A DNA stretch of 64,000 nt from positions 218,819 through 282,818 of the forward strand of contig NZ_QLME01000001.1 in NCBI RefSeq assembly GCF_003259895.1, in the 5' to 3' direction. Shown here piece after piece: positions 54,772 to 63,785 of this stretch. Numbering within the stretch: the first letter of the stretch is position 1; each line of letters starts with the position of its first letter. The position numbers and the translations under genes were made by a program. The notes under the pieces were generated by a model. It was not told where the DNA came from. It worked only from the letters and a program-made list of their open reading frames with translations, and searched no databases. This stretch comes from Halanaerobium saccharolyticum. Its GTDB lineage: Bacteria > Bacillota > Halanaerobiia > Halanaerobiales > Halanaerobiaceae.

Positions 54772-55436
54772 GAAAGTTCTTTTAAGGAATCCTCGTTTGT
54801 GAGTGTTAACGAACGAGCGGGGAGGATGTCAAGATAGTCACTGCTGATATTGCTATCAATTAAATCGTCCAGCTCTTTATTCTGTCTTAAATAATATTTA
54901 AAGAAATATAAAACCATGTCACTGTTAAATACCTTAGATTCAGCATCCTGATGAAAGAGATAGCCATTATAATATTCCTGTAGTTTAGACATTAAATTAT
55001 CAATTTCAGAGTCTGAAATATCAAGGCTTTTTAATACAGGTTTAGCATACTGGCCGGATCATGACTTTCAGGACATTTAAGATTCAAATTATACTTATTA
55101 ATAAATATTTCAATCGCTTTCTGGACTTTAACTAAAAAAGTATATAATAATTCTTCTTTTTTGTTAAGATCATAATAATTTTCCAGGGTAGATAAAAATA
55201 ATGTTTTACCAAAGCGGCGCGGACGCAGAAAAAATATGTATTTCTCACCATAACTCTCTAACACTTCAATATATTTAGTTTTATCTGCGTAAAAATAATT
55301 TTCATCTCTTAATTATGCAAAACTACTGATTCCAGATGGTATTTTTATCATTTAATGCCACCACCTTCTAAATGAATTTTCTTAAATTACTTTAAGTTTA
55401 TTATAACATAAGCTGCAGAGCGGTACCAGTTAGAAA

Positions 55437-55461
55437 AGCAGCTCCCGGAAGAGGAACTGCT
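55437..55461 (-). terminator. Terminator of the SEC-C protein gene
   Basis: AGCAGCTCC/GGAACTGCT stem followed on the minus strand by a short T run. The flanking sequence resembles that at 19660-19722, upstream of the intact paralogue. Confidence 0.65.
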
Positions 55462-55478
55462 ATCTTAGTTCTAGTCTA

Positions 55479-57401
55479 TTAAAATATATCCTTATTTTTA
55501 AGATCTTCTAGAAGTCTTTCTTCCTTTAAAAAGCTCTCACCTTCCTGCATCATTCGCTGGAAAATTTTCATACCTTCTGCTGTTTGGAGATTTGTTAAAT
55601 AATCAAGTGCTGTTTCTAGACCTTCTCTGTTTAAAAGAGCTACCATTTTATAAAAAGCAAAATCACCCGGCTGAAGCAGATTTTTTTCTTCTGCAAAATA
55701 TTTTTCTTCTAAAAGATAGTCATAGTTTCTTATTTTTAAATTATATTCAAATTTAATTTCAGCTTCTTCAGTAAATTCCGCCTGCCTCTGATTAATTTTT
55801 GCAAGTTCTTTTAGGCTTTCCTCTTCACTTAGCTGCTCGCTTTTTAGATATATTTCTGCCATTTGAGCCAGCTGATTATCATACTTCTCCGCCATCTCAG
55901 CAAGTACTTCCTCAAAATCATCTCTTAATTCAGCCAGGCTGAGGCCAAGCATATCTCTTTCCACAAATAAATTATATAAAGTGCCAATATATAATTTCTT
56001 TTGATCAATCTGATTTTCAAGCTCAAGCTTTATTAGATTTTTAAATAATTTTACATAGGTACCGATTGGATGGGGGCTTAGCCCTTTAGCTAAAGCAGAT
56101 ATAATTGGAATCTCAGCTTCTACCTTAATTTCTTTTAATAGTTCAACTACTTCAACAAAATCTTCTTGACCCATCAAGATTAATAGTTTATCTGTCATTA
56201 GTGTTAGTTTTTCGAATTCGGTTTTGGGAGAATAGTATTTTAAAGCCTGATTTATATCTTCTTCCGCTTCAGTCAGATTTTCTAAATAATAATTCAAGCG
56301 GGCCTTAAACATTAAATACTCAGAGTTTTTCTGATTAAAATCTGCTGCTTTTTCAATATATTTTTCTGCAGCAGTATATTGTTCTATTCCAATTAATTTT
56401 TCCAAAAGCATCAAATATAAAGTTGAGCCAAAAGAAATTTCGTCAATTACTGTCTCGATTTTTGTTAAAACATCTTTTATCTCTTCCTCCGTCTGCTCAT
56501 CATCTATTGCTTCAATATTTTGATGAAGTTTTAAAAAGATATCAGCTTTTTCTCTGATTTTATTTTTAGAATTAAAATCAAGATTACTCTCAAAACCAAA
56601 ACTATCTCTTAAAAGATTTCTTAGAGAGCTGACCAGAGGAATATTTTTAAGTCCATGCTGATCTATCAATTTATTTAATGTTTCAAAATTATTTAACCAG
56701 AGATCAAACATAATCTCATACTTTTCAGCCTGGTAAAAATAATACATAAGCTCCTGTAAAACCTCAATCTTCTGCGGTGAATCAGCCCTATTGAAAGCCG
56801 CTTCTAAATATTGAACGGCTGGATCAAAATACAAGTTGACCATATTAAAAAGACTAAATAACAAAAGAAGATCTGGATTATTAATTTCTTTAGGCTGCAG
56901 GTCTTTTTCGATTTCTTCAATCGGATCAAGTTCATTCTTTTCTAATAACAAACCAATCAGCATCAAAACCAGATTTTCTCCCATTTCCATTCCCAGCAGC
57001 CGCCAGAGTTTAAGCAGCTTATCTCTTGTTATATCTAAATCTCTTCTTTTACCGGACATCAGCATAAGTTCTAGTATAAATCCGATATCTAGAGGATGAT
57101 TCTTTTCCGCTTCAATTAAGACTTCATAAGCTTTGTCTAAATCATTTGTCTCAGATAATTTATCTAGATAATATTCTTCGCTGTGTTTTGCTCTAAGTCG
57201 GGCACAGCATTTTTTGTATTTTTTACCACTGCCGCAGGGACAGGGATCATTACGACCCACCTCGTAGAGTTTATATCTTGTTTGCCCATCATAAGCCTTT
57301 TCCATTAATATTTTAACATCAGTCATAAAATCAACCTGGGCTTTATCTTTAAACTTAAAACCCTGATCACTTAAATTTTCTTTCTCAGAATAAAAGTCCA
57401 T
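55479..57401 (-). CDS. SEC-C motif protein with helical (TPR-like) repeats
   Basis: 640 residues from the ATG at 57401 (AAGGG 7 nt upstream). Near residue 50 is a SEC-C zinc motif, GRNDPCPCGSGKKYKKCC (C-x-C...CC). The rest is a long helical array of TPR-like units such as EQYTAAEKYIEKAADFNQ and NLTEAEEDINQALKYY. SEC-C motifs occur in SecA and in many proteins of unknown role, some beside defence genes. It lies 55 bp downstream of jetD on the same strand and could be transcribed with the Wadjet locus; a functional link is not shown. Confidence 0.75.
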   Translation of the reverse strand: MDFYSEKENLSDQGFKFKDKAQVDFMTDVKILMEKAYDGQTRYKLYEVGRNDPCPCGSGKKYKKCCARLRAKHSEEYYLDKLSETNDLDKAYEVLIEAEKNHPLDIGFILELMLMSGKRRDLDITRDKLLKLWRLLGMEMGENLVLMLIGLLLEKNELDPIEEIEKDLQPKEINNPDLLLLFSLFNMVNLYFDPAVQYLEAAFNRADSPQKIEVLQELMYYFYQAEKYEIMFDLWLNNFETLNKLIDQHGLKNIPLVSSLRNLLRDSFGFESNLDFNSKNKIREKADIFLKLHQNIEAIDDEQTEEEIKDVLTKIETVIDEISFGSTLYLMLLEKLIGIEQYTAAEKYIEKAADFNQKNSEYLMFKARLNYYLENLTEAEEDINQALKYYSPKTEFEKLTLMTDKLLILMGQEDFVEVVELLKEIKVEAEIPIISALAKGLSPHPIGTYVKLFKNLIKLELENQIDQKKLYIGTLYNLFVERDMLGLSLAELRDDFEEVLAEMAEKYDNQLAQMAEIYLKSEQLSEEESLKELAKINQRQAEFTEEAEIKFEYNLKIRNYDYLLEEKYFAEEKNLLQPGDFAFYKMVALLNREGLETALDYLTNLQTAEGMKIFQRMMQEGESFLKEERLLEDLKNKDIF

Positions 57402-57455
57402 AGTTATTCCCTTTTGATTCACATATATCACTTCCTATTTATATTTATACAAAAC

Positions 57456-58619
57456 TTAACTAAAATATCTCTTCAACACCTCAAAGGTTATAAGCTCCTG
57501 CGGCAGCCTCACATCTTTTGCCCAGGCTTTTTCTAAACTGGCCGCTAATTGAGTAAAATCCTGAGATCTAAATTCTGCTGCAGCCTCAGTTAAAACATTG
57601 CTGTTTTTATTCTGCTTTTTCTGACAGGGATAAAACTTATCGGCCTCATCTAAAAGCAGCTGATAATATTCTGCCAGCAGTTTAATCTCATACTGCAGAT
57701 ATTTTTCTTTTAAAGATTTATAAATTGCAAAACCCTCCGGGTCCAGATCACCAGCATAATAAATATTTAGCTTTTTAATCCTATCAAGCCGCTCCGGCTC
57801 ACCTGCCAGCAAATCAATACCCAGCAGTTCTTCTAAAAATGAAAAACTGCTGATAATCTTTTTACCCTGACCATAAATTACAGTATCAAAATCCTGATTA
57901 AAAATATTAATTCCTGCAGCCAGTGCTTTTTTGGCGCCAATAAAAGCTGAATGGTTTTCCAGAATTAAAATATTTTTGATCTGAGCCGGATCTAGAGTCC
58001 AATAAACAAATAAGTGGTTATATTGCTGAGCTTTTAAATCAGCCAGATTTAACTTTAAATTATTTAAAAGTTTTTTTCCTTCCGCTCTACTCAAAAATTT
58101 CTCATCAGTAAATAATTCCAGGGAGCGCTCCTCCCGGCTGGCCCATTCCCGCTCAGCTTTACTGCTTAAAAACTTGCAGAGTCGAAAGAGTTTCTGTTTC
58201 AAGTCTTCAGTCTGCTGGTCAGGTCTTTTTAAATAATAGTTCAAATTAAGATAACGTGAGAGCTGCAAAATATCTTTATCTGACCAGAATTGATGCTCTT
58301 TTTTGACCAGACGCCAGCGCTTTTTAAGCTGGGGTTGGCGCTGATTAAAGTCTGAACTTTTAATTTTATTAATTTTATGATTGGCTTCCAGCTCCTGCAG
58401 CAGCTGATAAAGATTTTGATAACCACCAGCGGCCTGATAGGCAGAAACTCCACCCAGCTCTGTTTTAAAATATTGCTCCAGTTCAGACAGCTCAAAACGC
58501 TTCCTAGAGGCCAGCTCTTCATCCCTAAATTTTTTGAATAACTTATTCCATTTTTCTTCTTCTCTCACCTGAAACCACCTGTCCTTTAACAACACCTCTG
58601 TTTTTCTGATCATCGGCAA
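57456..58619 (-). CDS. jetD: Wadjet nuclease subunit JetD (DUF2220, TOPRIM)
   Basis: Up to 387 residues. The C-terminal half holds the TOPRIM-type region: the conserved Glu in ILILENHSAFIGA and the Asp pair in IYYAGDLDPEGFAIY. JetD cuts plasmid DNA after loop extrusion by JetABC. The N-terminal half is helical/winged-helix. The frame opened by the ATG at 58619 overlaps jetC by 77 bp; a GTG at 58568 would overlap by 26 bp and is an alternative start. Last recognised gene of the Wadjet set. Confidence 0.9.
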   Translation of the reverse strand: MPMIRKTEVLLKDRWFQVREEEKWNKLFKKFRDEELASRKRFELSELEQYFKTELGGVSAYQAAGGYQNLYQLLQELEANHKINKIKSSDFNQRQPQLKKRWRLVKKEHQFWSDKDILQLSRYLNLNYYLKRPDQQTEDLKQKLFRLCKFLSSKAEREWASREERSLELFTDEKFLSRAEGKKLLNNLKLNLADLKAQQYNHLFVYWTLDPAQIKNILILENHSAFIGAKKALAAGINIFNQDFDTVIYGQGKKIISSFSFLEELLGIDLLAGEPERLDRIKKLNIYYAGDLDPEGFAIYKSLKEKYLQYEIKLLAEYYQLLLDEADKFYPCQKKQNKNSNVLTEAAAEFRSQDFTQLAASLEKAWAKDVRLPQELITFEVLKRYFS

Positions 58620-61600
58620 TCTCTAAGGCCCAGAAAACAGGGAAGCGTTCGGATATTTCTGTTTTAATAATCTCCGGAGCTGCAAAGGCCACCAGCTGAA
58701 AATTGAGCTTATCAGCAATTTTAAAAATTGGATCCAGCACATGAGCTGCCGAAGCCTTACCGAAGGGATTATCCAGAAAAAGTACTGTCCAGGGATTAGT
58801 ACGGTCAAAACGCTGTTTTTTGTAATTTAGAAGCATCATCATCATAAAAGCATTAATTGATAATGACTGACCACCACTGCCCTCCGGTGCATTACCCTTA
58901 CCCTGAATTACAGCCTCCCAGTCAGAATAGAAATAATCCTCAGGTTTAGCATGCAGAAATTCGTTTTTCTCAGTCATCTTATAAACCTGGAGAACGGGAT
59001 AACGTCCGCGCAGAGCCCGGGAGAAAAGAGCTGCATCTCCACAGTATTCTTTGAGCTGATAATCAGTTAGACGGTCGACCTCAATTTCCTGCTGCTTAAA
59101 CTTCTGCAGCAGTTCCAGAAAATATTCTTTCAGTTCAGCTATTATCTCTTCCTCAGTCTCCGGCAGCAGATCACTGCGGCGCAGACGGACTAAAGGAAAA
59201 GCATAACCCCGCTGATTGTGATAAACCATATTGTTGATCATTTCCTGCATCGAAGTAATTAGGCGCATCACATGCAGGGCCGAACGCTCAGCCCACTGAC
59301 TGCGGGCTCTTTCTGCCTCCGATTTATCTTCATCAATTCTATTTAGCTCATTGTTTAAATATTCCTTAAAGCTGCTCAGCATTTCAAAATTATACTGATA
59401 GTCATTCATCCTAAAATTGTTGAGCAGTTTTTCGTTAATTCGACTGCGTAAAGTTTTATTTTCTACAATCTCTGCCACTTCATTTTTAAAGCGGTAATAA
59501 TTCTCCTCTGTTCTCTCCCTTAACTTCTGCAGTTTGGAACGAATATTTTCGTAATCAGCAGTCCAGCTGTCAACCACAGCTGCCGGATCTTCTTTAAGTT
59601 CCTCTTTAATACCGGCATTAAGTTCACCTTTAGCTGCCTCAAGCTGATAGTATTCGAGCTTGTTGCTCAAATTGCTGTAATGAGAAATTTTATCTTTATA
59701 ATTGATAATCATTTCCTCTAATTTAGCCTTGAAATCCTTTGCTTCGCTCAGCTCTTTTTTTATTTCCAGCTCTTTGACCTTTAAATCAACTTTTTCCCAG
59801 CTCTGAACCGAGCGCTGAAATCTATCTTTAATTTCGGCTGCTTTTTCACTTAAAACCCGGCTCTGATTATTGATTTCTCCGGTTCTAATATTAATTTCAG
59901 CCTCTAATTCTTTAATCTCAGCTTCCAGACTTTTGAGCTGGCTTTCTACTTCTTCCAGACTGATTTTCAGTTTTCTACTTGATTTGAAATCATAATCCCT
60001 TGTTTCCCAGTCCTCTGCCAGCTGATTGAGCTCTGATTCTGACTCATTTAAAGCAGCCAGAGTTTTCTGCAGATCTCGGCGCAGATATTTTAATTCACTC
60101 TCTATCTCAGCTTCTTTTTTCTGCAGGTCAGTTATTTTTAGAAAATCCTGATAGGCTTCAGTCTCCTCAATTCGTATAAACTGGGGATAGTCTTTAGAGG
60201 CCTTATAATCACCTGCGGCTGATTTAGTTATTTTTAGAGTCTCTACCCCGCTCAATATTTCCTGCAGCTGATTTTGAAAGTTTTTCAGCTGCTGCTGCCA
60301 GTTATCAAAATCATTATCCAGCTGCAGCTTCAATTTATTATTTTGACGCTGTTTGTCCGAGTTTTCCTCCAGGCTGGATTCCAAACTTTCAATTTCCGCT
60401 TTTGCCTGCTGATAACGGGAAGCTTTCTGTTCTAAATTTTCCTTAGCTTCTATAAACTCTTCTATCTGCTCCAGATTAGTTTCATTTTCTTTAAGCTGCT
60501 GCTCTTTTTTCTCTATTCTGCCGCTGAGAGAATTAATATTTTGGGCAGTATTATTGAGCCTGCGATTATTTTTCTGCAGCGACTTCTGCAGCTCTTCTAA
60601 GCTGGCATCCAGATTATCCAGTTTAGTTTTTAGCTCTGATGCTTCTTTTTTCTGCAGCATCTCGGCTGCCTGATAGTTGAGCTCCTCCAGCTTATTTATC
60701 TTTGTTTCCACAATAGAAGTAGTTTCTCTAATTTCTGCTTCTTTATTTTTAAGACCGCTGTACCAGCTGCTAAAATTTTGATTATCTTTAATAAATTTTA
60801 ATTCAGTTCCGGACAGAACCTGAAAGGGAAGCTTTACTTCCTCCTGATCCAGCTGGTGATTAATAAAAATTGGAACTGCATAATGCATCAGCTCTTCTAA
60901 AGAGAGATTCTGCTTTATTTTCTCCCAGTCTGACTGATAAACAACAACCAGGCCATAAGGCAGCTGTGGATATTTCTTTAGCAGCTCTTCTTTATCATCT
61001 CTCAGTTCAAATAGGAATTCACTACCATAGTAAACTCTGATATTTAAGCCCTTAATTTTCTGGTATAACTTCTGCTGTTCGTGATTGGCCACCCAGTACT
61101 CCTGGTCATTTAAATTTAAATCAAGCTGCAGTTCAAAACTCTGATTGTTTAACTGCTTCAGCCGTTCTTTTTTTTCGGTGATTAATTTTAAAAGTTCATT
61201 TTTCTGCTGCTGCAGCCATTTTTTGCTGTAGAAATTATCGAACTTATCCAGCTCCAAATTCTTTACCAGCAGTGAAAAAATCTTTTCTTCCTCCTGTTTC
61301 TGCTGCTGATAAAGTTCGGTCAGATTGGCTCTATCTTTTCTCGCTTCTGCCAGCTTAACTTCCAGCTCCTGCTGCTTGCTTTTTAATTCTTTTTCTTTTT
61401 CTGTTTCTGCTTTCAGTTTTTCGTTGAGTTCGGCCAGCTTTTTCTCCAGCTCGTTCTTTTTCTTTTTTAATTCCTCTAACAGATAGCGCGGACTTTCCAG
61501 CTGCAGGGGATTAAAAAACTGAGCCAGTCTTTTTTCTTCACTTTCAAATTTTTCTTTTTCAAATTCATAGTCAGCAATAATTCTCTCCTGATCCCGGAGC

Positions 61601-63021
61601 AAATTTTTAAGATCTTTTTGCCGCTGAATCAGAGTTTTTTCTTCTGATTTTAAATACTTCTGATGAGAATAATAATCGGCTGCACTGGCCTGCAGTTCAT
61701 TTTTTAACTGCTGGTAATCTTCTTTCAGTTCCGATTTGATTTTTTCAATCTCAGCCTCTACTTCCTTAAACTCACTGCGCTCTTTTAAGTTAGAAATTTT
61801 CTGCTGTGTCTCTGCTGCTTCCTGCTGCAGCCTTTGATATTTTAGATATTCCAGATTGAGCTGATACTGCAGCCTGCTCTCTTTTAACTCAGTTTCTTTT
61901 GTCTGCAGTTCCTGCAGCTGTTCCTGTTCCTGCTGCTGCAGTTCTTTTAGTTTTTTAAGCTCTCTGGCTTTATCTACATATTTTAAATTTTCCCGGGCAA
62001 AATTTAAATCTTTAATCTTCTTTTCCGCTGCTTCCAGATCATTCTCACTGCGGCGCAGTTCATTTTCCAGAAAAGTCTGGCGGTCAGCTATTCCCCGGAG
62101 ATAATTGTTACCTCTTTCTCTAATCATGGTCTTCGTTTTTTTCAGCCTCAGACCCTGTTCAGCATCATTTAAGAGTGGTTCAACCATCTGATCTAAATTC
62201 TGCAGATCTTCAGTTCGAGAAATCAACTCCGGCAGGTTTTCTGCAATCTTAATATTATCCACAAAAATATTGATCAGAGAATTCTGTTCTGATTCTCCCC
62301 GGTAGGAAATACTTTCACTAACTGCTGGAATAATCAGCTGTTCAAAAAGTGCTTTATTATCCCTGGCCTGAGAAAAATATTTCTCCAGTCCACCCTCACT
62401 GCGGTTGATATTTTTCATGATTTCCCACTCGGAGCGGTAAATTCCGTGGCTGCTTAAGTACTGATAGTATTCAGAGTTAAGGCTGGAAACTGCTGTTTTC
62501 GAAAACTTCATAAAATCACTGCGGTTCTGATCTATAAATTCTTCCAGTCTATCATATTCTAAAACCTGATCACTGCTTTTAGTATACAGAGGCAGATTCT
62601 CCAGTCCAAAACGGCTCTGACCCTGATACTGGTGGGTATAAAGGAAGTATTTTAAGCCGACCTTCCCCTCCTGATCGTTAGTACTCTGCTGCTTGTGGGC
62701 TGAAACACAGATTCCGGCCAGCAGCTTTTTATCCTCGTTGCCGTCAAGCCTCCACTCCAAAACTACGTGGAAAGTGTAGGGCTGAAAAACCTGGTAGCGG
62801 TCATAGAACATTCCTTCCAGCTTGTTACCATTTCTTTTACCCCAGGCTGTTCCGGGCAGCATCAGCTGCGAAATCAGCTGCAGCATAACTCCCTTACCAC
62901 TGCCGTTCTGCAGGGTAAAAAGGGTGTGGTCAGCCTCCAGATCAAAAATTGAATTGCGGTGCTGTTTTTGAAATCCATCATATTTATTTCCGGTAATTCT
63001 TATTTTACTCAGTCTGGGCAT
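58543..63021 (-). CDS. jetC: Wadjet SMC-like ATPase JetC (type II)
   Basis: 1,492 residues from the ATG at 63021 (AGGAGG 9 nt upstream). Walker A is TLQNGSGKGVML with residues 39-44 N-GSGKG. Two very long Glu/Lys/Gln/Leu coiled-coil arms flank a globular hinge-like segment about 620-760. Signature SGGQSLSINAFMM and Walker B TVLFLDNPFGKASA are at the C-terminus. It is the condensin-like motor that extrudes plasmid DNA in the MukBEF-related JetABC complex. Its start overlaps jetB by 17 bp and its end overlaps jetD. Confidence 0.93.
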   Translation of the reverse strand: MPRLSKIRITGNKYDGFQKQHRNSIFDLEADHTLFTLQNGSGKGVMLQLISQLMLPGTAWGKRNGNKLEGMFYDRYQVFQPYTFHVVLEWRLDGNEDKKLLAGICVSAHKQQSTNDQEGKVGLKYFLYTHQYQGQSRFGLENLPLYTKSSDQVLEYDRLEEFIDQNRSDFMKFSKTAVSSLNSEYYQYLSSHGIYRSEWEIMKNINRSEGGLEKYFSQARDNKALFEQLIIPAVSESISYRGESEQNSLINIFVDNIKIAENLPELISRTEDLQNLDQMVEPLLNDAEQGLRLKKTKTMIRERGNNYLRGIADRQTFLENELRRSENDLEAAEKKIKDLNFARENLKYVDKARELKKLKELQQQEQEQLQELQTKETELKESRLQYQLNLEYLKYQRLQQEAAETQQKISNLKERSEFKEVEAEIEKIKSELKEDYQQLKNELQASAADYYSHQKYLKSEEKTLIQRQKDLKNLLRDQERIIADYEFEKEKFESEEKRLAQFFNPLQLESPRYLLEELKKKKNELEKKLAELNEKLKAETEKEKELKSKQQELEVKLAEARKDRANLTELYQQQKQEEEKIFSLLVKNLELDKFDNFYSKKWLQQQKNELLKLITEKKERLKQLNNQSFELQLDLNLNDQEYWVANHEQQKLYQKIKGLNIRVYYGSEFLFELRDDKEELLKKYPQLPYGLVVVYQSDWEKIKQNLSLEELMHYAVPIFINHQLDQEEVKLPFQVLSGTELKFIKDNQNFSSWYSGLKNKEAEIRETTSIVETKINKLEELNYQAAEMLQKKEASELKTKLDNLDASLEELQKSLQKNNRRLNNTAQNINSLSGRIEKKEQQLKENETNLEQIEEFIEAKENLEQKASRYQQAKAEIESLESSLEENSDKQRQNNKLKLQLDNDFDNWQQQLKNFQNQLQEILSGVETLKITKSAAGDYKASKDYPQFIRIEETEAYQDFLKITDLQKKEAEIESELKYLRRDLQKTLAALNESESELNQLAEDWETRDYDFKSSRKLKISLEEVESQLKSLEAEIKELEAEINIRTGEINNQSRVLSEKAAEIKDRFQRSVQSWEKVDLKVKELEIKKELSEAKDFKAKLEEMIINYKDKISHYSNLSNKLEYYQLEAAKGELNAGIKEELKEDPAAVVDSWTADYENIRSKLQKLRERTEENYYRFKNEVAEIVENKTLRSRINEKLLNNFRMNDYQYNFEMLSSFKEYLNNELNRIDEDKSEAERARSQWAERSALHVMRLITSMQEMINNMVYHNQRGYAFPLVRLRRSDLLPETEEEIIAELKEYFLELLQKFKQQEIEVDRLTDYQLKEYCGDAALFSRALRGRYPVLQVYKMTEKNEFLHAKPEDYFYSDWEAVIQGKGNAPEGSGGQSLSINAFMMMMLLNYKKQRFDRTNPWTVLFLDNPFGKASAAHVLDPIFKIADKLNFQLVAFAAPEIIKTEISERFPVFWALEIADDQKNRGVVKGQVVSGERRRKME

Positions 63022-63784
63022 CGTTATTTTCCTCCTGCTCAATTTTACTGCGGGTTTCTCTGATTAAATCCATAAATTGGTTGTACCTTTTCTGATCATG
63101 ATAAATCTCGTCCAGGCGCTCGTAAAGTTGGGGGCGGGGAATGATCTTCAGCTCATCACTCTGATCAATGATCAATCCCTGTTCAGTTAAGGGTTTTAGA
63201 GCAGTATTGATAAAAGAAAGGCGGTTACCTCTGGTTCTGGTGACATCTATTGTCTCATCAACCTGACTTAACTTATATTCGTTAAACTCTGTCAGCCAGA
63301 GTTCTGCCACCTCTTCAACTGCGATTGACCACTGCTCGGCAAAACTATCATCTTCCTTTTTGCGCTGCTGCCAGCTCTCCAGGGTCGAGGTTACCAGATC
63401 AGAAAGCCGGTGGTAGCTTACTCCTTCTTCCTCCCAGCGGATCCGGACATGGCTTTCTTTATCTACCTCTGCCAGAAAAATTGAAATAATGATATTGGCC
63501 AGATAAAAATATCTTTTACGCTTTAAACCCGAATATTTACTTTTCATTTGAGTATAGGAGTTGGCAAAACTTGAACCCCTGGCCTTTGAGATCAGATGGA
63601 CATTTCTGGCTGTAGCAAAAACCTTGAGTCCAGCTTCAGCTGCCATGGTGTTTACAATATTATGAACTTCACTGTCACTGCGGTACTTTTCCGCCAGCGG
63701 TTCAGAAGCCGAAATTATCTGCTCATCTAGTAGTTTAAAAAACAAAGCTGCTCCCTTTTCTAACTGTTCCTGATTAAAAGCCAT
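63005..63784 (-). CDS. jetB: Wadjet kite-like subunit JetB (type II, DUF6063-like)
   Basis: 259 residues, the MukE-like/kite subunit position of the JetABC complex. Winged-helix content is suggested by NRLSFINTALKPLTEQGLII; the middle reads RKRYFYLANIIISIFLAEVD. GGAGGAAG inside the end of jetA serves as RBS, and the ATG lies 1 bp after the jetA stop. Identified mainly by position between jetA and jetC and by resemblance to type II JetB. Confidence 0.85.
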   Translation of the reverse strand: MAFNQEQLEKGAALFFKLLDEQIISASEPLAEKYRSDSEVHNIVNTMAAEAGLKVFATARNVHLISKARGSSFANSYTQMKSKYSGLKRKRYFYLANIIISIFLAEVDKESHVRIRWEEEGVSYHRLSDLVTSTLESWQQRKKEDDSFAEQWSIAVEEVAELWLTEFNEYKLSQVDETIDVTRTRGNRLSFINTALKPLTEQGLIIDQSDELKIIPRPQLYERLDEIYHDQKRYNQFMDLIRETRSKIEQEENNDAQTE

Positions 63785-63785
63785 T

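Larger units (their letters stand above)
54363..54828 (+). ncRNA. Structured region 3' of tnpB (expected omega/reRNA zone) with four repeated hairpin units
   Basis: TnpB guide RNAs come from the 3' end of tnpB through the right end. Here this zone is 466 bp and carries four two-hairpin units starting at 54431, 54547, 54606 and 54715. Hairpin 1 is GGNC-TCGAY-GNCC. Hairpin 2 has variable but complementary arms around a shared loop containing ATGCGTAAT-like sequence. Linker hairpins are GGCTG/CAGCC (about 54513-54529) and GGAC/GTCC (about 54667-54689). Confidence 0.65.
52829..54832 (+). mobile_element. IS608-like (IS200/IS605 family) insertion, 2,004 bp, defective
   Basis: Ends are placed by comparison with the intact paralogue: TTAC (52825-52828) precedes the left end and TCAA (54829-54832) closes the right end, the same tetranucleotides used by IS608. 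Removing 52829-54832 rejoins TTAC to GATAGTCACTGC, which matches the paralogue's TTTC-GATAGTCACTGC. Left-end hairpin AGCCGA...TCGGCT (about 52835-52882); right-end hairpin CTCGTT...AACGAG followed by GCGGGGAGGATG. It carries a tnpA remnant and a broken tnpB. Confidence 0.9.
52343..55351 (-). pseudogene. AAA-ATPase-like family protein (copy 4), decayed and split by an IS element
   Basis: Close paralogue of the gene at 17917. Read on the minus strand it starts at the ATG at 55351 (MIKIPSGISSFA), meets TAA at codon 13 where copy 3 has Glu, and keeps the Walker A-like [12 protein letters not shown]. Relative to copy 3 it has lost about 120 bp near 55162, about 315 bp near 55044 and about 270 bp near 52440, the last removing the nuclease core. 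The IS608-like element sits at 52829-54832. The C-terminal end EAVYLEEI is preserved at 52343. Confidence 0.88.

Noticed and set aside
58241-62952. Additional frames inside jetC and jetD, including antisense ones
   Set aside because: They have no RBS and no family resemblance and reflect the CTG/CAG-rich coiled-coil coding sequence.
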